The notes beneath the pieces were generated by a model, which saw only the letters and a list, made by a program, of their open reading frames with translations, did not search any database and was not told the DNA's origin. A program made the position numbers and the translations under genes. A DNA stretch of 64,000 nucleotides from positions 124,001-188,000 of the forward strand of contig NZ_CABFMQ020000087.1 of assembly GCF_901905185.1 (NCBI RefSeq), read 5' to 3'. This DNA is from Methylocella tundrae. Lineage in GTDB: Bacteria; Pseudomonadota; Alphaproteobacteria; Rhizobiales; Beijerinckiaceae. Below are positions 42,953 through 51,253 of the stretch, in pieces (the first letter of the stretch is position 1; every line of letters starts with the position of its first letter).

Positions 42953-43729
42953 GTGAATCGTATTCCTTCGGCTGGATTGAGCAAGGTTCCTGAAGTCACC
43001 CTCGTCTTCTGGATCATCAAGATTCTCGCGACGACTCTCGGCGAAACGGGCGGCGACGCGGTATCCATGACGATGAATCTGGGCTATGCGGTCAGCAGCG
43101 TCATTTTCATCGGCATCTTTGTCGTCGCCGTCGCCGCCCAGATTGCCGCGAGATCCTTCCATCCGTTCCTGTACTGGGCCGTGATCGTCGCCACCACGAC
43201 CGCGGGCACGACGATGGCGGATTTTGCCGACCGCTCGCTCGGCGTTGGCTATGCCGGAGGAGCGTCGGTCCTGTTTGTGCTGCTTATGGCTTCGCTTGCT
43301 GTGTGGCGCTGGTCCGCCGGGTCCGTTTCAGTTGACGTCATCACTTCGCCGAAAGTTGAAATGTTTTATTGGGGGACCATCCTGTTCTCGCAGACCCTGG
43401 GCACGGCGCTGGGCGACTGGATGGCCGACACGACCGGGCTCGGCTATGAAGGCGGGGCGCTCGTATTCGGCGCTGGCCTGTTGTTAATCGCATGGGCGTA
43501 TTTCTATACGAATGTGTCGCGCACACTCCTGTTCTGGGCCGCATTCATCCTCACGCGGCCGCTCGGCGCAACGGTAGGCGATCTGCTCGACAAGCCACTG
43601 GCCGACGGCGGCCTCGCCTTCAGCCGCCTTTATGCTTCGGCTATTCTTGCGGCCGTTATCATCGCCTGCATCCTGTTTCTCCCGCAAAAGGCCGGCAAGC
43701 ATCCGGAAGCGCGCGAGCAGAGCATATGA
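42953..43729 (+). CDS. COG4705-type integral membrane protein
   Basis: A 258-aa protein with about eight predicted transmembrane helices and internal repeats each carrying a polar motif of type TxGTxxxD: 'TTLGETGGDAVSM', 'TTAGTTMADFADRSLGVGY', 'TLGTALGDWMADTTGLGY' and 'RPLGATVGDLLDKPL'. The conserved acidic motifs in the membrane suggest ion binding, but the family is uncharacterised. GTG start at 42953. It follows the PepSY gene and precedes a DUF2380 gene. Confidence 0.85.
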   Translation: MNRIPSAGLSKVPEVTLVFWIIKILATTLGETGGDAVSMTMNLGYAVSSVIFIGIFVVAVAAQIAARSFHPFLYWAVIVATTTAGTTMADFADRSLGVGYAGGASVLFVLLMASLAVWRWSAGSVSVDVITSPKVEMFYWGTILFSQTLGTALGDWMADTTGLGYEGGALVFGAGLLLIAWAYFYTNVSRTLLFWAAFILTRPLGATVGDLLDKPLADGGLAFSRLYASAILAAVIIACILFLPQKAGKHPEAREQSI

Positions 43730-43771
43730 ATGGGTGATTCTTGGGTTGAGGCCGATTATGGGAGAAAGCGA

Positions 43772-44332
43772 ATGGATGGATTACGGGATCGGATCGCCGG
43801 CGCCCGTCACAAGGCAACGCGCGGGGCCACGCGGACGTCAGCCATTTTGGCTCGATGGACGCTCATAGCTTTCGCGCTCGCCTCTAGCGATAGCGCGGTC
43901 GCGGCGGAGCGGAGCGACCCCACCGCCGTCGCGGTGGCTGAGTTCAGCTATGTGGACACTTCGGGGGAAGAACGCGATCAGCGCGCGGACCATGCGGCGC
44001 GCATCGCCGCGTTTTCGGAGACGCTTCGCGCTTCTCTTACTGACGGCGGCTCCCGCGTCGTGGCGCCGCTCACCTGCCGCGAAGTCCCCTGCTCAACGCC
44101 TGAAAGTCTCATCGAGAGCGCGCGTCAGGCGCGCGCCAGAATTCTGATCTATGGCGGCATCCATAAAATGAGCACGCTCGTGCAATGGGAGCAGCTCAAT
44201 GTCGTCGACGTCGATGACGGAAAGCCTGTCTTGACGCGCCTTCTGACCTTTCGCGGCGATAATGACGAGGCTTGGCGAAAAGCCGCGCTCTACACCGCAA
44301 ATCTGGTTAATGAGATGATCTCGGCGCACTGA
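43772..44332 (+). CDS. DUF2380/DUF3280-type exported protein
   Basis: A 186-aa protein: signal or membrane segment about residues 25-45 (...LIAFALASSDSAVAAE), then 'VAVAEFSYVDTSGEERDQRADHAARIAAFSETLRASL' and 'ARILIYGGIHKMSTLVQWEQLNVVDVD', matching the alphaproteobacterial DUF2380 group that often accompanies PQQ/methylotroph genes. Two Cys (CREVPC) may form a disulphide. ATG 43772, with GGGAG upstream, is preferred to ATG 43730 because it gives a more normal signal sequence. Confidence 0.7.
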   Translation: MDGLRDRIAGARHKATRGATRTSAILARWTLIAFALASSDSAVAAERSDPTAVAVAEFSYVDTSGEERDQRADHAARIAAFSETLRASLTDGGSRVVAPLTCREVPCSTPESLIESARQARARILIYGGIHKMSTLVQWEQLNVVDVDDGKPVLTRLLTFRGDNDEAWRKAALYTANLVNEMISAH

Positions 44333-44370
44333 TGGCGCGGCTCTACCCGAATGCGTTCGAGCAAAACCCC

Positions 44371-44440
44371 ATCCTGCTCTCTAAACCTTTGTTTTGACGC
44401 ATGATGGTCGAAAAAGTCAGCAACTTTTCGGCGTCATGGC
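44371..44440. repeat. Dispersed repeat, family A, copy 2
   Basis: ATCCTGCTCTCTAAACC...TTTGTTTTGACGCATGATGGTCGAAAA...CTTTTCGGCGTCATGG. Inverted halves (TCGAAAA/CTTTTCG, GACGCATGA/GCGTCATG) flank a short centre. It aligns with 15645-15717. It sits directly at the 3' end of pgeF, as copy 1 sits at the 3' end of glyS. Confidence 0.6.
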
Positions 44441-45217
44441 CTAAACCAGCGCGATCGCCGAAATCTGGCGGCCGTAGTCGGGCTCCTGCCTGTGCACCGA
44501 CCGCCGGTAGGAAAAGAACTGCTCGGGCTCGGCGTATGTGTCGCGGCCAAGATCCTCGAAGGCGCCGACTCCGGCCTGCCGCAGGCGCAGGGCGATAAAG
44601 GCCGGGAGGTCGAACATGAAGCGGCCCCAGTTCTGCGACGGCCTGAAGAAGTCCGCATAGGCTTGGGCGGTCTCGACAAAGCGATCGTAAAACTCCGGCC
44701 CGACCTCATAGCTGTTCTGGCCGATCGCCGGTCCCAGAGCCGCGATGATCGAGGATCGCGATGCGCCAAGGCCTTCCATGGCGAAGAGGGTCGCTTCGAG
44801 CACGCCGGTCAGCGCGCCCTTCCAGCCCGCATGGGCGGCGCCGATCACCCGCGCTTTGGCGTCGGCGAAAAGGATCATGCCACAATCGGCCCCCGTCACG
44901 CCAAGCGCGACGCCTGGCGTCGAGGTCACAAGGCCGTCGCAATGCGGACGCCCATCAACGGGGCCCGAAATGACAAGGACATCCGGCGAATGGACCTGGT
45001 AGGGTACGATGAGCCGCTCCGCATCGACGCGCAGAACCGCCGCCATCCGGCGCCGGTTTTCCGCCACCGTTTCCGGCGCGTCCCTCGATCCCACTCCGCC
45101 ATTGAGGCTGGCGTAGACCCCACTCGATACGCCGCCCCTGCGCGTGAAAAATCCATGCGAGACGCCGGCGATCTGCAACACAGGGGCGAACAGGGCGTCT
45201 GCTTTCAACTCATCCAT
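44441..45217 (-). CDS. pgeF: Peptidoglycan editing factor / purine nucleoside phosphorylase-like (YfiH/LACC1 family)
   Basis: A 258-aa Cu/Zn-type cyclase-fold protein. Metal ligands: His in YQVHSPDV (about residue 77), Cys in GADCGM (about 110), His in AAHAGWKG (about 128). Homologues hydrolyse or phosphorylate purine nucleosides and remove L-Ser from UDP-MurNAc in E. coli. Substrate here is unproven. It overlaps the MidA-type gene by 8 nt, and that gene overlaps lgt by 4 nt. Confidence 0.92.
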   Translation of the reverse strand: MDELKADALFAPVLQIAGVSHGFFTRRGGVSSGVYASLNGGVGSRDAPETVAENRRRMAAVLRVDAERLIVPYQVHSPDVLVISGPVDGRPHCDGLVTSTPGVALGVTGADCGMILFADAKARVIGAAHAGWKGALTGVLEATLFAMEGLGASRSSIIAALGPAIGQNSYEVGPEFYDRFVETAQAYADFFRPSQNWGRFMFDLPAFIALRLRQAGVGAFEDLGRDTYAEPEQFFSYRRSVHRQEPDYGRQISAIALV

Positions 45218-46313
45218 TGCTTGCCTCTTCGAAGCCCGGCGGCGGATCGAACTCGCGCCGGGTCACGGCGAGGACTTTGAAAAGTCGCGCCATGTCGGTC
45301 GCGCGATCGAGGCCCGGCCCCTCCCCCGCAAGGCGTTCCCGCGCCGCGTCGATGGCCGCGCTTTGCGCCTGACTCGCATGATGCTTCAGCATCGCCGCGC
45401 GCTCGAAGATGCCAAGGCGGGTCAAAAACCGGCCCTGCTCCACGGGGCCATGCACGGCGGCCCCCGCCCCCCGCGCGGAGCGCATAAGGCTGGAGAAATT
45501 GACATGGGTTGTGAGGTCCGCCTCGCCGGGATCAGCCAAAGGATCGACGAATTGATGCGCGCGCATGGCCTGCAGCGTTTCGCCGCGCGCCGGCTCCGTA
45601 TAGCCATAGTCGATGGCGAGCAGCGCGCCGCCCTGCGTGACGATCCGCACCGCAAGCTGCGTCATCAGGCGGGAGGCGGCGACGCCGACCTCGAGAACAT
45701 CGTCCGCTTCGCCGCGGGCGGCGATCGCCGTTTCATGCGTCGCGCCAAGGCCAAAGGCGAGACGCCCATTCTCGTCGAGGCCAATGAGCCTTTCGCGCCA
45801 GCCGCCGTCTCGATGAACGTAATGCCGCACCGGAAGAGCGTCGAAGAACTCATTGGCGATGAAAATGGCCGGCCCCGGAGGAATCTCGTCGACGCTCGCA
45901 TGCCAGACGACCTTGACGCCACGCCCTTCCAGCGCCGCGCGCTGGGCTTCGCGCAGCGGCAGGCTGATCTCGACCAGGTGAACTTCGAGCGCGGCGAGAA
46001 AATCAGGCGCGACCTTCACGGCGCGCAACGCGTCGGCCATCAATGTGCCGCGGCCAGGACCAAGTTCAACAAGACGGACGGCCTCGGGCGCCCCCATGAG
46101 GCGCCAGACTTCGACGCACCAGAGTCCGAGCAGTTCGCCGAACATCTGGCTGATCTCCGGCGAGGTGATGAAGTCGCCCTTGGCGCCGATCGCCTCTTTC
46201 GATCTGTAATAGCCATGAACGGGATGGCTCAGCGCCAGCGTCATATAACGTTCGAGGCTGATCGGACCGCCTTCGAGGATCAATTCGCTGAGGATGGTTT
46301 CGAGCGCGGTCAT
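45210..46313 (-). CDS. MidA/NDUFAF7-family SAM-dependent methyltransferase
   Basis: A 367-aa class I methyltransferase of COG1565. 'RLVELGPGRGTLMADALRA' (SAM motif I, about 78-96) and 'GPAIFIANEFFDALPVRHYVHRDGGWRERLIG' (acceptor region) are diagnostic; 'FGELLGLWCVEVWRLMGAP' precedes. In eukaryotes the homologue dimethylates an arginine of complex I subunit NDUFS2, so bacterial NADH dehydrogenase assembly is a likely (inferred) role. Middle gene of lgt-midA-pgeF. Confidence 0.9.
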   Translation of the reverse strand: MTALETILSELILEGGPISLERYMTLALSHPVHGYYRSKEAIGAKGDFITSPEISQMFGELLGLWCVEVWRLMGAPEAVRLVELGPGRGTLMADALRAVKVAPDFLAALEVHLVEISLPLREAQRAALEGRGVKVVWHASVDEIPPGPAIFIANEFFDALPVRHYVHRDGGWRERLIGLDENGRLAFGLGATHETAIAARGEADDVLEVGVAASRLMTQLAVRIVTQGGALLAIDYGYTEPARGETLQAMRAHQFVDPLADPGEADLTTHVNFSSLMRSARGAGAAVHGPVEQGRFLTRLGIFERAAMLKHHASQAQSAAIDAARERLAGEGPGLDRATDMARLFKVLAVTRREFDPPPGFEEASNG

Positions 46314-47128
46314 GCGAGCGCCGCCTTCTGACGGGCCGTCCGCAGGATCAAGACAACCCCCACAGCGATCAGGGGCAGCGACAGCAGCATTCCCATGGTT
46401 GCTCCTCCGAATAGAAAGCCGAGCTGAGGATCGGGCTCACGAAAAAATTCACAAATAATCCGCGCGACGCCGTAACCCACCGCGAAAATGCCGGTGACGA
46501 GGCCCGGGCGACGAAGCGCGCCAAGGCGCACGGCGACAAATAAGATAAGGAACAGAACGACGCCCTCAAGCGCCGCTTCATAGAGCTGGCTCGGATGGCG
46601 AGGCACGGGACCGGCGCCGGGGAACGCCATCGCCCAGGGAACGTTGCTCGAGCGGCCCCAAAGCTCCGGCTTGATGAAATTGGCGATGCGGCCGAGGAAA
46701 AGCCCGATCGGAACGACCGCGCTGACCACATCGCCGAGGCGCAGCACAAGAATGCCGCGACGGCGCGCGAGCACGTAGACCGCGACCACCGTTCCCGCGA
46801 AGCCGCCATGAAAAGACATCCCGCCCTGCCAGACTTTGAAAACATCAACTGGATGGTCGAGATAAAAGGCCGGATTGTAAAACAGCACGTAGCCGAGACG
46901 CCCGCCGAGGATGACGCCGATGGCGGCGTAGACGAGAAGATCGTCGATGCAGGTGGCGTCGGGACGTGGCGAGGGTCCCCAAAGAGACGGGCGCCGAACG
47001 AGATATTGCGCATAGGCCCAACCGATGACCAGCCCCGAGATATAGGCGAGGGCGTACCAGCGGATCGGAAAAGGCCCGATCGAAATCAGCACCGGATCAA
47101 TGACGGGATAGGCGATAACAAATGGCAT
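46310..47128 (-). CDS. lgt: Prolipoprotein diacylglyceryl transferase
   Basis: A 272-aa inner-membrane enzyme with about seven helices that attaches diacylglycerol to the lipobox Cys of prolipoproteins. Signature 'GGRLGYVLFYN', catalytic His/Gly 'MSFHGGFAG', and 'GRIANFIKPELWGR', 'PRHPSQLYEA' are all present. It would serve the lipoprotein at 234. First gene of lgt-midA-pgeF (4-nt overlap with the next). Confidence 0.96.
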   Translation of the reverse strand: MPFVIAYPVIDPVLISIGPFPIRWYALAYISGLVIGWAYAQYLVRRPSLWGPSPRPDATCIDDLLVYAAIGVILGGRLGYVLFYNPAFYLDHPVDVFKVWQGGMSFHGGFAGTVVAVYVLARRRGILVLRLGDVVSAVVPIGLFLGRIANFIKPELWGRSSNVPWAMAFPGAGPVPRHPSQLYEAALEGVVLFLILFVAVRLGALRRPGLVTGIFAVGYGVARIICEFFREPDPQLGFLFGGATMGMLLSLPLIAVGVVLILRTARQKAALA

Positions 47129-47500
47129 CTGCGCTCCGAAGTCGTGGCGTGATGCGACGTCGGCGCCGCCGCGTCAAGCTGCACGCCGGTCCCGCAGCAA
47201 AATCGTAACGACCCCATGTCAGGGGCTGCAAGCCGTGCTAGATCGTGATTCTGCCGGAGACGCCGGCGGCGCGGCCTCTGTTGGCGTCGGACGCTGGAGT
47301 GTGACGCCGAAAAGCGGAAACCGGCTTTCTGACGACTCATGCTCTAACCTATAGATGAGAGACGGATTGAGACTTTTGACGTAATCGCATTGTGATTCCG
47401 GCCAAACTCATCCGGCTCCAGGACAGGCCGCAGGACGTCACGGCTTCGAAGTCGAGGCTGGCCGCCTACACGCCGGAGCGCGGCCGATCGGAGGACAAAA
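47129..47500. other. Divergent intergenic region, lgt / ubiK, with a family A-like palindrome
   Basis: A 372-bp gap. 47301-47347 holds an imperfect palindrome GTGACGCCGAAAAGCGG...CCGGCTTTCTGACGACTCAT followed by GCTCTAA; its reverse complement resembles the family A repeats. The two short open frames near 47392-47664 overlap ubiK and are rejected. GGAGGA lies 6 nt before the ubiK ATG. Confidence 0.5.
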
Positions 47501-47767
47501 ATGGCTCAGAACAAGGTTTTCGAGGATTTGACCCGCCTGATGGCGGACGCGACAGAGATGGCGCAGGGCGTGCGGCGCGAGGCCGAGACCGCCATGAAGA
47601 GCCAGCTCGAGCGGCTGCTCGCGACGATGGACGTCGTGACGCGCGAGGAATTCGAGGCGGTTAAGCAAATGGCGGCCAAAGCGCGCGACGAAAACGAAAG
47701 GCTGAGCGCACGACTCGCGGCTTTCGAGGCTGAACTCGCTCAAAAAGCCAAAGCAGCGGGCAATTAG
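47501..47767 (+). CDS. ubiK: Ubiquinone biosynthesis accessory factor UbiK (BMFP family)
   Basis: An 88-aa protein with a short N-terminal domain and a C-terminal coiled coil ('EEFEAVKQMAAKARDENERLSARLAAFEAELAQ', heptads about residues 50-82). UbiK binds UbiJ and lipids and helps the aerobic ubiquinone complex. The N-terminal 'MAQNKVFEDLTRLMADATEMAQGVRREAE' is typical of alphaproteobacterial members. It is a single gene here. Confidence 0.9.
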   Translation: MAQNKVFEDLTRLMADATEMAQGVRREAETAMKSQLERLLATMDVVTREEFEAVKQMAAKARDENERLSARLAAFEAELAQKAKAAGN

Positions 47768-48139
47768 AGCGTCGCGGCCCGCATTTTTATCGGCGCCCCC
47801 AGAAGCTCGCGCAAGAGTTGTTTTCGGGACAAAATCGGTCTTTTCGCGGCTGAATCGCGATTTTAAGGGCGTCTAAAGCGCCAAAAGACGGATTCTTATC
47901 TTTCGCGAAACTGCTGGGACGCTGCCTTGGGGCTTGCTAGGCAGGGGACAACCGCCTCCCGCCCAGTTGCGCAGGGACGCCACCTTGTGATTCCTTCGTG
48001 TTCAGTGATCGAACGGGGTTTTTGAGTCGGCGCCGCGGCGCCAAGCCACCGTTCAATGTTTGAATGCGCGTCGCCGCGCCGTGCCGTCGCGTCCGGGGTG
48101 TAAATGCTCCCTGGCCGCATTGTCTTCAAAGGCCCTGGA
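47768..48139. other. Intergenic region, ubiK / ybjN
   Basis: A 372-bp region with no supported gene. An in-frame ATG at 48104 would extend the YbjN-like protein by 12 residues (LPGRIVFKGPG). The stretch 47790-47890 (TTTTCGGGACAAAATCGG...CTGAATCGCGATTTT) is lower in GC and shows imperfect inverted repeats, and could be promoter or terminator. Confidence 0.35.
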
Positions 48140-48640
48140 ATGTCGCTTTTGCAATTCGAAGCTGTCCGCTCGGAACATCCCGTGGATCTCATCGAGAGGC
48201 TGGCCGCGCATAATCAGTGGCCTTTCGACCGCGACGAAGAGGATGAAATCTCCATTACCGTCGCGGGCAGCTGGACCGATTATAATGTCGCCTTCACCTG
48301 GCTCGAGGATCTTGAGGCGCTGCATGTCGCCTGCGCGTTCGACCTCAAGGCGCCGTCGGCGCGCAAGGCCGAAGTCGTTGCGCTGATCTCGCTCATCAAC
48401 GAGCAATTGTGGCTTGGCCATTTCGACATCTGGCCGGACGATGGCGTCGTCATGTTCCGCCACGCGATTGTTCTGTCCGGCGGCGCCGAGCTCAATGGCC
48501 ACCAGTGCCAGACTGTCCTCACCAGCGCGGTGCGCGCTTGCGAGCGCTATTACCAGGCGTTTCAATTCGTCGTCTGGGCCGGCAAGAACGGCCGCGAAGC
48601 GATCGAGACGGTCATGCTCGAGACCAAGGGCGAAGCCTAG
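48140..48640 (+). CDS. YbjN domain-containing protein
   Basis: A 166-aa YbjN-fold protein (COG-type T3SS-chaperone-like fold). 'HPVDLIERLAAHNQWPFDRDEEDEISITVAG' and 'FDLKAPSARKAEVVALISLINEQLWLGHFDIW' are recognisable. YbjN in E. coli is linked to stress and motility regulation, but no biochemical role is known. ATG 48140 is chosen because 12 residues before it are not family-like. The proC gene starts 2 nt after its stop. Confidence 0.85.
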   Translation: MSLLQFEAVRSEHPVDLIERLAAHNQWPFDRDEEDEISITVAGSWTDYNVAFTWLEDLEALHVACAFDLKAPSARKAEVVALISLINEQLWLGHFDIWPDDGVVMFRHAIVLSGGAELNGHQCQTVLTSAVRACERYYQAFQFVVWAGKNGREAIETVMLETKGEA

Positions 48641-48641
48641 A

Positions 48642-49463
48642 ATGACGATGACGCAAAAGCCCCGCTTTCCCGCCTCTCTAGTTCTCGCCGGCGCCGGAAA
48701 GATGGGCGGAGCTTTGCTGCGCGCCTGGCTCGATCGGGGCTTTGACCCCGCCGGGCTTTACGTCCTCGATCCGAACGCGAGCGAAGATATCACGGAGCTT
48801 TCAACAAAGAGCGGCTTTGCGCTGAACGCGCCGGCGCAGGCGCCGGAGGTGCTCGTCCTTGCGATCAAGCCGCAGGCTCTCGATGAGGCGAGATCGCTCG
48901 CAGCGCTCGCGGGGCCGCAAACGCTGGTCATCTCGATTCTCGCCGGCAAGACGATCGCCAATCTCGCGGCCCGGCTGCCTGACGCCGGGGCGATCATCCG
49001 CGCCATGCCGAACCTTCCCGCATCCGTCGGTCGCGGCGTCACCGGGCTCGCCGCCAGTGCGGGACTGACCGAAGCGCAGCGCAGCGCCGCCGAAGCCCTT
49101 ATCGGCGCGACCGGAGCGTTCGAATGGGTCGACAACGAGCGCCTGATCGACGCCATCACCGCCATCTCCGGCTCGGGGCCGGCCTATGTGTTCTATCTCG
49201 TCGAATGTCTTGCCGAGGCGGGCGCGGCTCTTGGCCTGCCTGCGGAGGTCGCCGCGCGGCTGGCGCGCGCGACTGTTGCCGGCGCCGGCGAATTATTGTT
49301 CCAAAGCGAGAGCTCTGCCGCCCTCCTGCGCGAAAGCGTCACCTCGCGCGGAGGAACGACCGCCGCTGCCCTCGAAGTGCTGATGGCGGACGATGCGCTG
49401 GCTCCTTTAATCCTCCGCGCCGTCAAGAAGGCGCGAGACCGGGCCGAGGCGCTCTCCGGCTAG
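48642..49463 (+). CDS. proC: Pyrroline-5-carboxylate reductase
   Basis: A 273-aa Rossmann enzyme that makes proline. 'LVLAGAGKMGGALLRAW' binds NADP; 'VLVLAIKPQALDEA' follows; the family signature 'MPNLPASVGRGVTGL' and C-terminal 'SRGGTTAAALEVLMAD' are clear. ATG 48642 lies 2 nt after the YbjN stop, so the two genes are coupled; a second ATG six bases on is possible. Confidence 0.95.
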   Translation: MTMTQKPRFPASLVLAGAGKMGGALLRAWLDRGFDPAGLYVLDPNASEDITELSTKSGFALNAPAQAPEVLVLAIKPQALDEARSLAALAGPQTLVISILAGKTIANLAARLPDAGAIIRAMPNLPASVGRGVTGLAASAGLTEAQRSAAEALIGATGAFEWVDNERLIDAITAISGSGPAYVFYLVECLAEAGAALGLPAEVAARLARATVAGAGELLFQSESSAALLRESVTSRGGTTAAALEVLMADDALAPLILRAVKKARDRAEALSG

Positions 49464-49465
49464 CC

Positions 49466-49918
49466 ATGACGCCAAATCCCGCCTCGGCTCTTCGGTTTGC
49501 GATCGTTTTCACGACTGTGCTGACCACGGGGCTGACGCTCTTCGCGTCCTCTGGCGTGAGCGTCGCGGCGGATGCGTTTCTCAGCTTGCGCGCGGCGACG
49601 CCAGGCGCCTTCAATTACGCGCGGCTATCCGACATCCAGGTTTTTCTGGACGCCAGTCCGACCCGCTGCAGCGTGCTGCTGACTGATGGTCTGGAGATCA
49701 AGGCCTTTCAGAAATGCGCCTCGATCACCGAGCATCTGGAACAGATCGGGTTGGTGACTTTCCCGAACGCTTTTGGCTCGGTTCTGCTCGCGCCCTCATT
49801 CGTCTCGAGTCTCATCGCCACCAATAATGGCGGATGCCGGCTGAACCTCAGAAACGGCAGATGGGTTCCTGTCAGCCTCTCCTGCGACGCTGTTCATGAC
49901 AAGCTGTCGCATCCCTGA
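49466..49918 (+). CDS. Hypothetical exported protein
   Basis: A 150-aa protein not recognised. Signal-peptide-like segment residues 9-35 (LRFAIVFTTVLTTGLTLFASSGVSVAAD), then a mature region with three Cys (RCSVLLTDGLEIKAFQKC and GGCRLNLRNG), so disulphides are possible. Its ATG is 2 nt after the proC stop. No family is assigned. Confidence 0.6.
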   Translation: MTPNPASALRFAIVFTTVLTTGLTLFASSGVSVAADAFLSLRAATPGAFNYARLSDIQVFLDASPTRCSVLLTDGLEIKAFQKCASITEHLEQIGLVTFPNAFGSVLLAPSFVSSLIATNNGGCRLNLRNGRWVPVSLSCDAVHDKLSHP

Positions 49919-50197
49919 CTTTCCCTTTCTGATCGAGACATTGAATGGCGCGAACCACGGCTTCGCTCCCGCATCAAAATGATGCGGCAAGCGTCTGAAC
50001 TGATGGCATGTCTTGAAGTTATGCAAAAAGAGCGCGGCGCCGGCGCAAAGCGCCGCGCGGGCGGGTCGAGCCCTTGGAAGCGGCGTCCACACCCGCTAGA
50101 CTGATCTTGGGGAGCGCAAGGCTCTCGGGTAAAGCCGCTGACCATCCGACTGCCCGCTTTGCGGGACAGCAGTTCGGCGTTCAGCCGGGAGGCGACG

Positions 50198-50938
50198 ATG
50201 ATCGATCATAAAGAAGACGTCGGGAAGAGCGGCGCTGGCGACAAGAGCGCCAAAGATATCAAGACGACGCCTAAGGATCCGAAAGACGCCATTCTCGAAG
50301 CGCTGGTGGAGCTCGCCGGCGAACGCGAGTGGAACGACATCACGATTTCCGACATCGCCGCCAGGGCCAATGTCTCTCTCTCGACCTTCCGCGATTTTTT
50401 TCCCGCGAAGGGCGCGATCCTTCCGCTTTTCTTCCGCAAGATCGACAAGGCGGTTCTCGAAAGCGGCGGCGACGAGCTGGTTGGCGAGCCCGCCAAGGAA
50501 CGTTTGTTCGACGTGTTGATGCGCCGTCTGGACGTTTTGAGACCCTATAAGCTCGGGGTGGAGGGGATTTTTGACTGGACGCGCGGCGATCCCATCGCCG
50601 CCGCGGCCGTCAATCGTCTTACCGTCAATTCGATGCGCTTCATGCTGGAAGCGGCTGGAATTGATACGGAAGGCCCTGTCGGCGCCATCAAGCTGCAAGG
50701 GCTGGCGCTCGCCTGGGCGCGCATCCTGCCGATCTGGTTTCGCGATGACGACCCGGGACTCGCCACGACGATGGCGGCGCTCGACCGCGAATTGACCCAA
50801 GGCGAACGGCTCGTCGCCCGCGCGGAGGATCTGAACCGGCTCGCCACGCCGCTGCTGACGCTGACGCGTTCTCTCTTCGAGCGGCGTCGCCCAAGTCCGA
50901 CGCGCGCCCACCCAATGAAGGAGGACGCCGACGGCTAA
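50198..50938 (+). CDS. TetR-family transcriptional regulator
   Basis: A 246-aa regulator. Helix-turn-helix residues about 47-72 ('WNDITISDIAARANVSLSTFRDFFPAKGAILP'); a divergent ligand domain follows, with 'FDWTRGDPIAAAAVNRLTVNSMRFMLEAAG'. Target unknown; TetR proteins often repress neighbours. ATG 50198 has GGGAGG upstream and gives a normal N-terminus; an in-frame ATG at 50159 is less likely. The C-terminal RRRPSPTRAHPMKEDADG is long. Confidence 0.87.
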   Translation: MIDHKEDVGKSGAGDKSAKDIKTTPKDPKDAILEALVELAGEREWNDITISDIAARANVSLSTFRDFFPAKGAILPLFFRKIDKAVLESGGDELVGEPAKERLFDVLMRRLDVLRPYKLGVEGIFDWTRGDPIAAAAVNRLTVNSMRFMLEAAGIDTEGPVGAIKLQGLALAWARILPIWFRDDDPGLATTMAALDRELTQGERLVARAEDLNRLATPLLTLTRSLFERRRPSPTRAHPMKEDADG

Positions 50939-51253
50939 GGGACGCGGAAACATTTCGCCGAAGGCCCGCCGAACGCAGTCCCTTTAGATCACGATGTGGG
51001 CGCACTTTTAGGGTCGCGGCGTCCCGTTTCGCTGGATCGGGCGCCTCGTGCCCAACCGCACGGCGCTTTCGAGCGCGAGCGCCTAGCTTTTGCCGCGTCC
51101 GCTTTTCCAGCACGGACTGGAACGGCGCGAACAATGCAAAGTCCGCGAATGCGCTGCTTCTCCTGACGTCAAAGCATCAACGCCGACGCGGATCGTTCTG
51201 AAGCGGAAGCGTCCGGCCGGCGGGGCGGCGTATGACGTCACGGAGGAAGTGCG
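50939..51253. other. Intergenic region, tetR / peptidase-like gene
   Basis: A 315-bp gap with no supported ORF. Two TGACGTCA-type elements occur near its right end (TGACGTCAAAGC at about 51169 and TGACGTCACGG at about 51233), about 65 bp apart; the second is 11 bp before the ATG of the next gene, whose GGAGGAAGTGCG is the RBS. A role in control of that gene is possible. Confidence 0.35.

Noticed and set aside
48053-48565. 170-aa minus-strand ORF
   Set aside because: Antisense to the YbjN gene, which has clear family residues and an adjoining proC.
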